A stretch of 64,000 nt of DNA from Platanthera guangdongensis (GCA_039583875.1 CM077149.1:25619194-25683193); one strand, 5' to 3'; counted from the stretch's first letter, positions 50,842 through 62,711 are shown. Translations and numbers: made by a program. The notes: generated by a model from the letters alone, not told the origin.

Positions 50842-51139
50842 ACGAGAATCACTAGTGATTCTCGCCGAATCGTCGAGAATCATTAGTGATTCTCGCCGAC
50901 TATATCAGGCTACCTCAAAACGGTGCCAAGTAAGATTCGGCGAGAATCACTAGTGATTCTCGCCGAACCCATCGTTGAGCAGATCATGGCCAAGTAATAT
51001 TCGTCGAGAATCAACAAGTGATTCGGCGAGAATCATCAAGTGATTCGGCGAGAATCACTAGTGATTCTCGACGAATCGTCGAGAATCACTAACTGATTCT
51101 CGCCGATTCGTCGAGAATCACCTTCGATTCTCGCCGATT
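50842..51139. repeat. Eight long palindromes in LTR D
   Basis: Units are centred on AATCACTAGTGATT and flanked by TCGGCGAG/CTCGCCGA or TCGTCGAG/CTCGACGA arms. The unit at 50936-50967 is a perfect 32-base palindrome. The other units differ by a few bases, mainly at the centre (for example AACAAG or ATCAAG for ACTAGT). Confidence 0.9.
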
Positions 51140-51249
51140 TTGACTTGGCAATTTTTCTGGAAGCTGCTGGACCGGATTCTGCCGCTGGGACCGTGTTGAA
51201 CCAGAACTAGGGTTTCCTTCAGGTGGGACCCACAACGGTCATTTAGGAG

Positions 51250-51276
51250 TATACGTGTGTATAAATACACGTGTAT
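51250..51276 (+). promoter_or_regulatory. TATA box inside a palindrome, LTR D
   Basis: TATAAATA at 51260-51267 lies between ATACGTGTGTAT and ATACACGTGTAT, which can pair. ACACGTGT contains a G-box core (CACGTG). Confidence 0.65.
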
Positions 51277-52139
51277 TTTTGAACAGTAAAAGCAGCGAAG
51301 AAGAAAAGATATACACGAGCCGCGACGTGACCTAGATCGCTGTTTCCGCTCCGCCGCCGTCGCCGTCGCCGCTCGCGCCGAGTAGTTCGCCGTTTGATCG
51401 TGGTTTCGCCCAGATCCTCCTGCGACAGAAGCTTAGCTAAGCTTAGCATCTCACGTGTCTAACCGAAGATCTTTTGTCTCTCAATTTGTAGATCGGGAAA
51501 ATATTCCCCATCCGAATCGATCGAGATGATTGATCCTAGTGTGACCGTTGGTAGACCTACCTAGCTTCGCTATGAAGTTTGGATCTCTAAAGTACAGCAG
51601 CCGCACATCGTTGTCGCCGCCGATCCCGTGAACCTAGCCGCCGCCCATCTTGCCGCCGCCGGTTCCGGGGAGATTCTTTCCAAGAGAGATCTAGGGTTGT
51701 AAACTCTTCGTTGACTTCAAGAACACGTCGTCGAGAGAAGAGGAACACCATAGTCTCCAAACGTAGTTTGTATTTCTTGTACATTCTATTTAATTTTTAT
51801 TGTAAAGGAACGTTGGTTCCTAGTTGTAAGGGTTGGGTGCAACCCGGTTTGTGGGAGTGTTGACTCCGACGTGTGGAAGGGTTCCTTCCGATAGTGCAAG
51901 TATTGGATTTCAATCCTGTTGGAGAAGTGACCGAGTCGTCCCTTGTTGGGAGATAGGTCGAAGGGGGAAAGTGGATGTACCCAAGTCGGGGAACCACTAT
52001 AAATTTCTTGTGTACTTTCTTTGTTATGCCGTTTTATTTTCTTGTGCAGGTACAATATTAAATTCCGCAAAAACTTTGCACGTCACCTATTCCCCCCCCC
52101 CCATAGGTGAACATAGTTGACACTAGGTGGACTTTCAAG

Positions 52140-52151
52140 TGGTATCAGAGC
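52140..52151 (+). other. Element D primer binding site
   Basis: TGGTATCAGAGC, the initiator tRNA-Met site, two bases after the LTR end CTTTCA. Confidence 0.9.
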
Positions 52152-52211
52152 GAGGTTACTCATCAAAAAGGTTTACACCTTGAGTAGAATCCTGCCACCA
52201 GTGTCAGAAGC

Positions 52212-53797
52212 ATGGAGCTGGATCATGAGATATCGCCACTAAGACTCCCCACATGCACAAAGGAGTTTTATCCCGTCTGGAGGATGAGAGTGTCGTATCA
52301 CTTGGATGCTATCGATACTCGTGCATCTTACATCCTGGAAGAGAGTCCTTTTATTCCCATGAAGACCTCCGCCTCTGGAAAGAATATCCAAGTGCCCAAG
52401 TGCATTGCTGAGATGTCAGAGACGGAACTTTCATTATTCAATTTGGACAAGAGGATTCGTCAAATTATCATAGATATCTGGTCTGGACCTTCTCGCTGTA
52501 GATTGGAAAAATGTAGGACGGCTAAATCTATGTGGGTGATGATCTCAGAGCTGATGGGGGGGGGGGGGGGTCAGAGAAAGCTGGAATCTGCTGTCAATCA
52601 GAGGATGAAGCCTATGTGGGGGTCCTCGCCTCTGAAGATGAAGGCAAGGATCTATCGGACAGCATCAGAGCTCCAGTGTCTGTGTCAGAGACTGAAGAGG
52701 CCAGTGAGGAAAGCAACTCTGATGAGGATGACACAACGGTCACTGGCTCTAATGACAATAACACTGAAGAGCAGGTAACTTCTTCATCCTGCCCCGTCTC
52801 TCTTGAAGTTTCTGAAGACAGGAACTGCTTTCCTTCAGAAAATTCTGATTCTCTGAAGAGAGCCCTTCAGACAATCAACCTACTTGCTGAGGAGCAAGCT
52901 CAAGAGATTGCTCGACTGAAGATCTTGTTGGTTCTCCAATTGGCATCCAACAAGGTCAAGGACTCTAAAATCTCAGCTCTAGAGAGTAGTCTAGAGAATG
53001 AGAAAAGAATAGTATCAAACCTTTCCAAGGTTGATGCTATAAAGAGAAAGCAAGAAAATGGGTGGATCTCCCGGATTATCAATTCGTGGAGAAATGGGGA
53101 AACGGTATTCCGACCCCCCACTCCAAGCAGGAAGGCAACTCATCATGCCTTCAGGTATGACCACAGGAATAATCGTGGTCACTGCAAGGGTGATCTGTCC
53201 TCATGTGGAGACATCCATAGTGCAAGGGCCGTCGTGGCCACCCATGAGAGAATACCTAAGGCTCATTCTGAGCCCTTTGTATTCACTGCCACTGCCTCAA
53301 CTCGGTGTGAATCTGCATGTACCAGCTCTCAGAACACTTCTCACCACCCGAGGACACAGGACAGGGAGGTTAGAAGACATGGTGTAAGTTTTCATGGGGC
53401 CTCAGGAAGGGGGTTGCCTAAAAGGAAGGCACCTCCTCCCCGGCCTCATGACGCTCGCAACATGCATTCCTTCCACCCTTCCACGTGTCACGGTGGAAGA
53501 GGAACTTTTGTGAGGAGATCATGCCCTATCCTGTTTAGACCTAGGACCTTGACTACCTCAGTCACTAGATCAGGTCAGAAACGGCGATACAACATTCACC
53601 CGTGTTGGTGCTGTGGCAAAGAGGGACACTTTGCCATCGACTGTTAGCACAACCCCTCTGTGTCAAGGGAAAGGGCTTATCCACATTTTCTGGGCAGAGG
53701 TAGTCTTCCTGACAGGTTTTCTGAAGGAAGGCAGTCGAGTGCTTATGCTAACAGGAACCTAGGACCCAATATGATTTGGGTTCCTAAGGTAAAGTAA
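52212..53797 (+). pseudogene. Element D gag
   Basis: The start MELDHEISPLRLPTCTKEFY opens 60 bases after the primer site. The first 115 codons end in a run of 15 G (52556-52570), after which the frame continues one register over: EDEAYVGVLASEDEG, an acidic region, a coiled-coil-like SLKRALQTINLLAEEQAQEI and RGKxx-type basic parts. The zinc knuckle CWCCGKEGHFAIDC is intact (53603-53644). A TAG follows immediately where Gln is likely, then the frame runs to GPNMIWVPKVK and stops at 53797. The G-run shift may be real or a sequencing error. Confidence 0.75.
52556..52570. repeat. G homopolymer, 15 bases
   Basis: It lies inside the gag of element D at the point where its reading frame changes. An 11-base C run is at 52092-52102 in the LTR end. 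Confidence 0.9.
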
Positions 53798-54863
53798 TTC
53801 TTTCTTGCAGGATAGTCTAGGTTCCCGTAACTATGATGGGAAGTAGACAGTAGGTGTTTCACGACTGAATTGGAACATGCATCTGGAATAACAGCAGTGA
53901 TATCTATATGAGCAAACTCGCATCGAGCACCTGGTATGTTATAGTCAGAGAGACTAAATGATAACTCTCATGTTCCCAGGTATTTTTCATCAGCTCCAAG
54001 ACTTGAGTCGTTTTCCATCGACAATTACATATATATATATATCTTTATATATATATACATATATATATACGTGTATGTGTGCGCATCCAAGGATAGGGTA
54101 ACACGATGAATATAAACCTTAGATACACCATTAAAGAGTTATCGGAAATTCCACTGGTAGACTCGAAATCTAACATCTACAGGCTTAAATTAGTTCACTA
54201 AAAACTAGCGAAGATTGCCATCAAGAAATGTATGGAAAAGCTGGTTCAAACCCCAAATAGTGGCTTTAAGAAGTATTCACATATTTGGAAGATTTTTAAA
54301 TTAACTTATATGGAAAAGCCGGAAAACCGTTAAAATCCCTTCTAAATCCCGTCGATCTCACGCAGTCTCCCGCCGAACTCACCTTTATATATTTAGAATT
54401 CCGCCGACCCTTCACCTTCCGTAGGAATCCCGCCGAAGGACCTTCTCCGCAGGAAACTCACCAGGAATCGTGCAGGCTTCCGTCGAATCCCGCCGAATCC
54501 CGCCGAACTCCGCAGGAAACTCACCGAATCCGCAAGTTTCTCACCGAAGGTTTCCCGCAAGAATCCCACCGAAGTTTCTCACCGAAGGTCTCCATCGTCT
54601 TCCCGCAAGTATCTCACCGAATCGTGCAGGCTTCCGTCGACATCCCGCAGGAAGCTCACCGACGATCTCTCCCGGTTTCGATTCTTCCTTCCAGGAATTT
54701 CTCAGCGTGCACTCATCCGGTGTCCATCATCTTCAACCAACTAACTCCCGTCTACACATTTAGGTAACCTCTTCCTCACCCGTACTTGGACGTTATCACT
54801 AGTGTCGTTTCTCTTTTGACTGTTAATTAAGCGTAGAGTAGGGATTCTCTCCCTAGATTTGCA
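53798..54863 (+). other. Element D gag-env spacer
   Basis: No pol domain is visible. There is a TA-rich microsatellite at 54028-54070. At 54340-54700 there is an array of TCCCGCCGAA and CTCACCGAA words with GTCGA half-sites, about twenty in 360 bases. CTTTATATATTTA at about 54382 is TATA-like. Confidence 0.6.
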
Positions 54864-55766
54864 ATGGCTCCAAGGACAACCGCTGGGCTGGTCAATAGAT
54901 GCGAGCTGGTTCGCACAGGGTTCTCTCATGCCTCTGACGAATTCAGAAACATCATTCTTATGCTGAAAGAGGCTGGGCTCTCATTCGTACTGGAGCACCC
55001 GTGTAAAATCTTGGACAAAGAGGTGCTGGAGTTCTTCGCTACCGCCAGACTCCGAAATGAAGACTCTCTTATCAAGAGCAAGGTGGCAGGGGCAACAATC
55101 AAGATGTCTGCAAACAAGCTAACCCAATACTTGCAACTCACTAGCTCGGAGCACGAGGATTATCTTGAGGAAGAAGACAAAACCAGGACTCTCTTATTCT
55201 GTGGTCTCCCACGAGAAACTCGGTCGATAAAGCGCAAGGATATGAATGAAGAAGGGAAACTTCTGTCAGACATAATTGGAAAAGTACTCATCTGCAAGCC
55301 AGGCTCTCATGACCATATCTCTGCGGACATGTTTAAGATCCTGGTGGCAATTTTCTGCCGAAAATGGTTCAACTGGTGGGCATTGCTCTTTGAGAAGATA
55401 AAGGACACCCTGAGATCTCCGAGCTCTGGCCGAATCATTAGTCTGTATCTCAATCAGCTGAATGGAGATAAATATGACATGAGTAAAGGTGTTCCTATAC
55501 ATTACTTAAAGAAAATGGACTCGAGTGTTTTTGACAGATGGGAGAGGAGAATTGGGCAGGCTGCCGTGGAAGAACAACAGGACGTATCTCCAGCAGTAAT
55601 CCCCAGTGAAATTCCTGATGCTTTGACTGCAGGAATTGAGGGGGAGCATGATGAGTACGATTATGATAGGCTTTTTACTATCATAATTATAATCATGTCT
55701 ACCATTTCCTGCCCCTTTTGTGTTGATTTCATGATAATAGCAAAGAAACTGTCGTATCATAGATAG
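54864..55766 (+). CDS. SIRE env-like protein, element D
   Basis: A continuous 300-codon ORF from MAPRTTAGLVNRC. Recognisable parts are EHPCKILDKEVLEFFATARL, KMSANKLTQYLQL, GKLLSDIIGKVLICKPGSHD, FNWWALLFEKIKDTL and FDRWERRIGQ; they align with parts of the C1 env ORF, including FGRWESRI there. I associate this domain with plant retrotransposon env-like ORFs. The last 60 codons are acidic, then hydrophobic (RLFTIIIIIMSTISCPFCVD), which may be read-through into an intron, since TTTTTCTATTGCAG, an acceptor-like sequence, follows at about 55836-55849. Function is unproven. Confidence 0.65.
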   Translation: MAPRTTAGLVNRCELVRTGFSHASDEFRNIILMLKEAGLSFVLEHPCKILDKEVLEFFATARLRNEDSLIKSKVAGATIKMSANKLTQYLQLTSSEHEDYLEEEDKTRTLLFCGLPRETRSIKRKDMNEEGKLLSDIIGKVLICKPGSHDHISADMFKILVAIFCRKWFNWWALLFEKIKDTLRSPSSGRIISLYLNQLNGDKYDMSKGVPIHYLKKMDSSVFDRWERRIGQAAVEEQQDVSPAVIPSEIPDALTAGIEGEHDEYDYDRLFTIIIIIMSTISCPFCVDFMIIAKKLSYHR

Positions 55767-55904
55767 AAGAGCGTATTTAGAAGTATTTGGCAGTTCTTAT
55801 AATAAACCATTTACTGAGTCTATCATTTTTCTATTGCAGGTAATGCCAACCAATGGACCTAAAAGTCTCGGAGCAAACAGAGGAGTTCACGGAGTCTACA
55901 TGGC

Positions 55905-57267
55905 TGATGACAGGACGAAAATTTGGTGCACACGGCCAGACACACGGCCGTGTGCCTACCCGTGTCCTATGCACCTAGAGCTGAAGAGTTTGGGCACAGA
56001 CGATGGAACCTCACACGGCCAGACACACGCCCGTGTGCCTACCCGTGTCAGCTTTGCACACGGCTGACAACCAACCCGTGTCTGAAGAACACGGCCGCAC
56101 ACACGGCCGTGTCCATACCCGTGTCATCTGACACGGCCCACTACCAGACACGCCTGCTCGTGGGGAACCGTCCAGGAACCGCCTAGGAACCGTCCACACG
56201 GCCTGCCACACGGCCGTGTGCGACCCCGTGTCCGACCTTTTTGCAAGGGAACTATAAATTTCCTGTAGAAAAATTTGTTTAGAACTTTTGGATCATTTCT
56301 GGATTGGAGAACTGCTGGTGGCCGAAGGGGAGCATCCAAGACAAGGAGGATTGAAGGGTATTCCTATGTATTTTCATTTAATCATTAACCCCTTTGAATC
56401 CTTCCCTTATCTTGATGATTCATCTTCAATTTATGTTTTAATTTGCATGAATTTCTCTTTGAACATTCTATTAATCATGTATCACCTTGTTTATGTTACA
56501 TTTGTAGTATTTTATTTGTGTTTATGCTTACAAACAAAGAGTTTAATCATCCCTTTGAATTATTTATTTGTTTTACACAATTTGCAATTGGCTAGATTGA
56601 GAAATTGGTTCTTTGCAATGCTTTTGGTATGTTCATATTGTGATGATAATTCCCTTTGTAATTCAAACTTTATGATCGAGAGATATTTTGTTTGGAAAAT
56701 TAGAACACGAATAAAAGGATTCATGTTAATTTAGCGATAACATTCATGAATTTATGTAGTAATAAAGGTATTTTGCTTAACGCGAACTTGAGTGTTGTGA
56801 ATTGTTCGAGAGAAAATTTACTATCTTAGGTTTAGATTTGGAATTGCTCGAGAGAGAATTTTGATGAAAAATTAACCTTTACATTGCACAAATTTAACAG
56901 TATTTTCATGTCATGGTCGATTAGAATTGAACTAGTAAATGAAATTGTTCATGTAATTATTTAAAAGCTTCATGTTTTTATCGTTTTTATTTCTCCAATA
57001 CTGAATTATTCAATTGGTCATAGTTAGGTTAATGTAGTTTAAATATCACTTTTGTTTAGAGGTATGATAATAAAGGGAGGGTGAGTACGAATAGTTGAAA
57101 CAACTCTGTGGAATACGACACGAGATGTAGATTTCTCATATATTACGATTGATAGGTGCGCTTGCCTGAATGCTAATTCAATCTAGTTTAAGTCCATCTA
57201 CATAATTGTATTAGAATGTTGAATGAAATCGCATTTAGTTATTACTTGTTAGCAAAAAAAATCATCA
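55905..57267 (+). repeat. Athila 5' LTR
   Basis: The right edge ATCATCA is set by the primer site. The left edge TGATGACAGG is chosen because it is its inverted partner. It has a CACGG/CCGTG array at 55927-56240 and a TATA box TATAAAT at 56253. The left edge is unverified because the 3' LTR is outside the window. Confidence 0.6.
55927..56240. repeat. CACGG..CCGTG array in Athila LTR
   Basis: About five units like CACACGGCCAGACACACG then CCCGTGTGCCTACCCGTGTC, that is CACACGG..CCGTGTG palindromes with a trailing CCCGTGT. They lie directly upstream of the TATA box at 56253. Confidence 0.85.
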
Positions 57268-57273
57268 AGTTTT

Positions 57274-57291
57274 TGGCGCCGTTGCCGGGGA
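57274..57291 (+). other. Athila primer binding site (tRNA-Asp)
   Basis: TGGCGCCGTTGCCGGGGA, complementary to the 3' end of plant tRNA-Asp, six bases after the LTR. Confidence 0.9.
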
Positions 57292-57410
57292 TCGTTTTCA
57301 ATATTTTGAAATCCTAATCTTTATTGATCTACCAATTTTCATTTATATAGTTGTAAATTAGTATTTGAATAATTATATTGCGTAATATTTTTTTTGTAGT
57401 CTGTTAGTCT

Positions 57411-60400
57411 ATGACCAGGGGCAGAAATTCTGGGCTAGCACCATTTCATCCTGACCCAGAACGAATTCTCCATAACACTAACTTAAGGAACGTGGGAATT
57501 AATACCACAGATATTTCAAACGGACTATCAGAAGAGAAGACAGTAAACCAAGGAGAGAATCATCTTGAAAACTTAGATAGCATGGCCAACCAAAATGAGC
57601 AAACCATATCTGACTTTGCTAGACCTAATCTCCAAGGAACTGGGTCGAGCATCGTTAGACCACCGATAGCTACCAATAATTTTGAATTGAAGCCTAGTGT
57701 GATACAAATGGTGCAACAGTATGTCCAGTATGATGGCTTGCAAGATGAGGATCCTAACACCCACTTGGCCGGATTCTTAGAGATATGTGACACATTTAAG
57801 ATCAATGGTGTTTCTAACGACGCCATTCGATTGAGATTGTTTCCATTTTCTTTAAGGCATAAGGCAAAGCAGTGGTTGAATTCCTTACCTAGAGGATCGA
57901 TCACTACTTGGGACATGATGGTTGAGAAGTTTCTGATGAAGTATTTTCCACCTGCGAAGACTGCAAAGTTAAGGAATGACATTTCTACGTACATTCAATT
58001 GGAGTCTGAATCGTTGTACGACACATGGGAACGATTCAAGGAGTTGTTAAGGAGATGTCCCCACCATGCTCTACCTTCATGGCTTCAGATTCAGACCTTC
58101 TATAATGGTCTAAATCCAGCCACCAAACAAATGATTGATGCGGCTAGTGGAGGAACTTTGAACAACAAGACACCTGAAGCGGCTCAGCAGTTGATAGAGG
58201 ACATGACAATGAACAATTACCAATGGACTACAGTAAGACAAAAGCCTAGCAAGCCCGCAGGAATTTATGAAGTAGATGCCGTCACCGCCTTAGCAATTCA
58301 AGTGGAGAAACTTCACCAAAAGATGGACAACCTTGCCTTAGCATCACCTTCCATGGCACCTCAACAATGGGAACCTTCATGCACTGGAATGCCTAGTTGT
58401 GAACCGCAAGTTCAAGAGCATGTTGACTATATGGGTAACAATACTAGGTCACCTTTCAATCAAGCCAACAACCCATATAGTTCTACATATAATCCTGGAT
58501 GGCGAAACCACCCCAATTTCTCTTGGGGAGGACAAGGAAATCAAGGGAAGCAGCCCATGTTTGGACAACAACCATAGTTGGAACCAAGGAAGCCTACATT
58601 GGAAGATGTGCTTACCAAATTCATGCAAACTACCGATGTAGCCTTCCGAAATCAAGAGGGTTCAATTCGGAACTTGGAAAATCAGATTGGTCAGCTTGCA
58701 AGGATGGTTTCTGAAAGGCAGCAAGGAACACTTCCAGGGAATACAGAGATAAATCCAAGGGAGCATGCAAAAGCCGTTCAATTGAGGAGCGGAAAGGAGT
58801 TACAAGACCCAAGGCCTGCAAAAGAAGCACCCCAAATGGAGTCTAGCGGCGAAGGACCAAGCGAGATGAATGTACAACCGATGGAGTACCAACCAGCATT
58901 ACCATACCCAGCAAAGCACAGCAAGGAGCGCATGGATGCGCAGTATGGTAAATTTTTATCTATGTTTAAGCAATTACATGTTAATTTACCTTTTTCTGAA
59001 ATTATTCAAATGCCTAAATATGCAAAATTTCTTAAGGATTTGATTTCTAATAAAAAGAAAATAGAAGAATTATCATTAGTAACATTAAGTGAAGAATGTT
59101 CTGCTATTTTGCAAAATAAATTGCCACAAAAACTTAAGGATCCCGGTTCATTTTCAATTCCATGCTTAATCGGTGATTTACAAGTAAATAAGGCTTTAAC
59201 AGATCTAGGAGCAAATATAAATTTAATGCCTTATAAACTATATCTGAAACTAGGCCTAGGAGAACTTAGCCCAACAAGAATGAGTATTCAATTAGCAGAT
59301 CGATCGATTAAGTATCCTAAAGGAATAGTAGAAGATGTATTAGTTAAGGTAGATAAATTTATATATCCTGCTGATTTTGTTATTTTAGATATGGATGAAA
59401 ATATCAAAGTACCACTCATACTAGGTCGTCCATTTCTAGCTACATCTAGAGCACTTATTGATGTTTTTGATGGTAAATTAGTATTGCGAGTAGGAGAAGA
59501 TGAAGTCACTTTTCAAATTGGCAAAACTATGAAACAATCCTTAGATAACGATGATTATTGCTATTTTTCTCATGGTATTGATGATTTTATGTCTTCTATA
59601 AATTCTAATTTTTATTATAAAGATCCTTTAGAAATTTGCATAACTAACAATTATCTAGAAGATGATAAAAATGATGACATTATTGAACATTTATTTTTTC
59701 TAGAAAATTGTGTTACTATGAATAGAACAACGGAATATAGTTTAATTACTGAAGGAGATCATGAAATTCTTAAGAATAATACTAAGGATCCACCAATAGT
59801 AGAATTAAAAAAATTATCGGATCATCTTGAGTATGCATTCTTAGGAACAAATTCTTCGTACCCAGTTATCATATCTTCAAATCTTTCCAAACTTGAAAAA
59901 GAAAAATTGATAACTGTATTGAAGAAATGTAGAGGTGCAATAGCGTGGCAAATATCTGTTATAAAGGGTATTAATCCTAGTTTTTGCACTCATAAAATTC
60001 TTTTGGAAGAAAACTATAAGTCGTCTATTCAACCGCAACGTAGGCTAAATCCTAATATGAAAGAGGTAGTTAAGGCTGAGATTGTGAAGTTATTAGATGC
60101 TGGTATTATATATCCTATTCCGGATAGTTCATGGGTTAGTCCTGTCCAAGTAGTTCCTAAGAAGGGTGGCCTGACCATAGTAGCAAATGATAGAAATGAA
60201 TTAATTCCAACGCGAACAGTAACAGGTTGGCGTGTCTATATAGACTATAGGAAATTAAACGATGCCACTAGGAAAGACCATTTCCCTCTTCCTTTCATTG
60301 ACCAGATATTAGAACGCTTATCAGAACATTCATATTATTGTTTTCTAGATGGACTTTCTGGATACTTTCAAATTCCTATAGCACCAGAAGACCAAGAGAA

Positions 60401-62711
60401 AACAACATTTACTTGCCCATTTGGTACCTTTGCCTATAGACGTATGCCTTTCGGGTTATGTAATGCGCCCGCCACATTTCAAAGGTGCATGCTAGCCATC
60501 TTTAACGAGTATGTTGAAGATATTATGGAAGTATTCATGGATGATTTTTCGGTTTTTGGCGACTCCTTTGAGTTGTGTTTGAGTAATTTAGAGAAAGTTC
60601 TTAGGAGGTGTGAGGAGACGAACCTAGCGCTTAGTTGGGAGAAGTGTCATTTCATGGTACAAGAAGGGTTAGTACTTGGCCATAAAATTTCAAGCCAAGG
60701 AATTCAAGTAGATAAAGCAAAAATAGAGACCATAGAAAAATTGCCACCACCAACCTCCGTAAAGGCAGTGAGAAGTTTCTTAGGACACGCGGGATTTTAC
60801 CGCCGTTTTATTAAAGACTTCTCTAAAATAGCTAAACCACTTACAAGGCTTTTAGAAAAAGACACACCTTTTATTTTTGAACAAGAGTGTCTACACGCCT
60901 TTGAGTTCTTAAAAGAAAAATTAATTAATTCTCCTAATATGATCGCACCTGACTTTAGTCAACCATTTGAGATCATGTGTGACGCTAGTAGTTTTGCGGT
61001 AGGGGCTGTTTTAGGACAACGCCGAAACAAACATTTTCACCCTATATATTATGCTAGTAAAACACTTAATAATGTACAGGAGAATTATACAACTACTGAA
61101 AAAGAACTCCTAGCAGTGGTATTCGCCTTTGATAAATTTAGACCATATTTAACATTGTCCAAAGTGGTAGTTTATACGGATCACTCTGCACTTAGATATT
61201 TGCTAGCCAAAGCGGAAGCAAAGCCTCGTTTAATCCGATGGGTTCTTCTTCTACAAGAATTTGATCTAGAAATTAGGGATAAATGAGGAGCGGAAAACTT
61301 AGCGGCAGATCATCTTTCACGTTTAGAAAACCCACTACGATCAATGTTAGATGATTCTGAAATTTCTGATACATTTCCTGAGGAATCATTATTTTCCATA
61401 TCTACCAATATACATCTAGATTATCCATGGTTTGTAGATTATGCAAACTATCTTGTGGCTAAGGTCCTTCCAAAAGACTTTTCATATCAGCAGAAAAAGA
61501 AATTTTTCTCTGACTTGAAATATTACTTTTGGGAGGATCCTTTTCTTTTTCGGATATGTGCAGATTCTGTTATAAGAAGGTGTGTATCAGCGGAGGAAGG
61601 TTGGAAGATTTTGGAGCAGTGTCATTCAGGTCCTGCTGGTGGTCACTATGGAGCGAATCGCTCCGCTAAAAAGGTTCTTGATTCCGGTTTTTATTGGCCC
61701 CTTCTATTCAGGGATGCCCAAAGGTATGTGCTTTCATGTGATTCTTGCCAAAAAGCAGGTAATATTTCTAAATTACATGAAATGCCTCAAAAATTTATCC
61801 TTGAATGTGAAGTATTCGATGTGTGGGGTATAGATTTTATGGGACCATTCCCAGTTTCTTTTGGGAATAAATATATTTTGGTAGCTGTAGATTATGTATC
61901 AAAGTGGGTTGAAGCGCAAGCTTTGCCTACTAATGATAGTAGGGTTGTAATTAGATTTTTGAAATCCTTATTCGCACGATTTGGCACACCACGTACACTT
62001 ATTAGCGATAGGGGTTCACACTTTTGTAATCTACAACTAGACAAAGTATTAGAAAAATATGGAGTTACACATAGGATAGCCACTCCGTATCATCCTCAAA
62101 CTAGTGGGCAAGTTGAAGTTTCCAATAGAGAGCTTAAGAGAATCTTAGAAAAATCTATAGAAGGGAATAGGAAGCAGTGGTCTAGGAAACTTAACGACTG
62201 TTTATGGGCTTATAGGACCGCCTACAAAACACCTATAGGGACCACCCCCTTTAGATTAGTCTACGGTAAATCTTGCCACCTACCTATAGAATTAGAACAC
62301 AAATCATATTGGGCAATACGCTCCTTAAATTTTGACGCTAGTTCTATAGGAGAGAAGCGTAAACTTCAACTTAACGAATTAGATGAGTGGAGAACTATGG
62401 CCTATGAGAACTCCCGGATTTATAAGGAGAAAACTGAACTATTTCATGACCGTCACCTTCGCAAACCCAAGGTATTCCAAAAAGGTGACCAAGTCCTCCT
62501 TTATAACTCCAGATTACGATTATTCCCAGGGAAGTTAAGGTCTAAGTGGTCCGGACCCTTTAAAGTTAAAGAAGTCTTTCCCTACGGCACCGTCGAGTTA
62601 ACTCACCCAAAGAAGGGAGATTTTAAGGTTAATGGTCACCGACTTAAGCCTTATTATGGTGAAATCCCTATGGACTTCGCTCGTCTAGAAACTTGCCTCC
62701 GTCTAGATTAA
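57411..62711 (+). pseudogene. Athila gag-pol, two in-frame stops
   Basis: One uninterrupted register from ATG at 57411 to TAA at 62709-62711, with TAG at 58575-58577 and TGA at 61284-61286. Gag: IQMVQQYVQYDGLQDEDPNT, RLRLFPFSLRHKAKQWLNSL and FLMKYFPPAKTAKLRNDIS. Protease: ALTDLGANINLMP (about 59196), the DLGA form seen in this lineage, then LILGRPFLATSRALIDV. RT: GWRVYIDYRKLNDATRKDHF, FGLCNAPATFQRCM and EVFMDDFSVFG (about 60530). RNase H: MCDASSFAVGAVLGQ, YTDHSALRY and [14 protein letters not shown], with the TGA just before. Integrase: [15 protein letters not shown]...CDSCQK and the catalytic residues in [18 protein letters not shown] and [10 protein letters not shown], all present. The 61284 TGA is one C-to-T step from CGA. 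The TAG near the gag end is either decay or a read-through site. Confidence 0.9.

Larger units (their letters stand above)
50502..52137 (+). repeat. Element D 5' LTR
   Basis: The right edge is fixed by the primer site; the left edge, TGTTGGGTATTG, is inferred from SIRE LTR starts and from the near-identical length to the C1 LTR. It contains eight palindromic units (50842-51139) upstream of a TATA box (51260). Confidence 0.65.
50502..55904 (+). mobile_element. SIRE-like element D lacking pol
   Basis: It has an LTR of about 1.64 kb, a tRNA-Met primer site, a gag with zinc knuckle and an env-like ORF homologous to that of C1. Between gag (ending 53797) and env (starting 54864) I see no protease, integrase, RT or RNase H. 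The 3' end is cut by the Athila LTR at 55905. It is a deletion derivative that would depend on a relative for pol. Confidence 0.7.

Noticed and set aside
50842..51139. Regularly repeated palindromes resembling a CRISPR array
   Set aside because: Plant nuclear context, irregular spacing, no unique spacers and no cas genes; the units are LTR promoter-region palindromes.
54864..55766. A true viral envelope gene
   Set aside because: I see no signal peptide, fusion peptide or clear membrane anchor; the label env-like rests on position and similarity to SIRE ORFs only.
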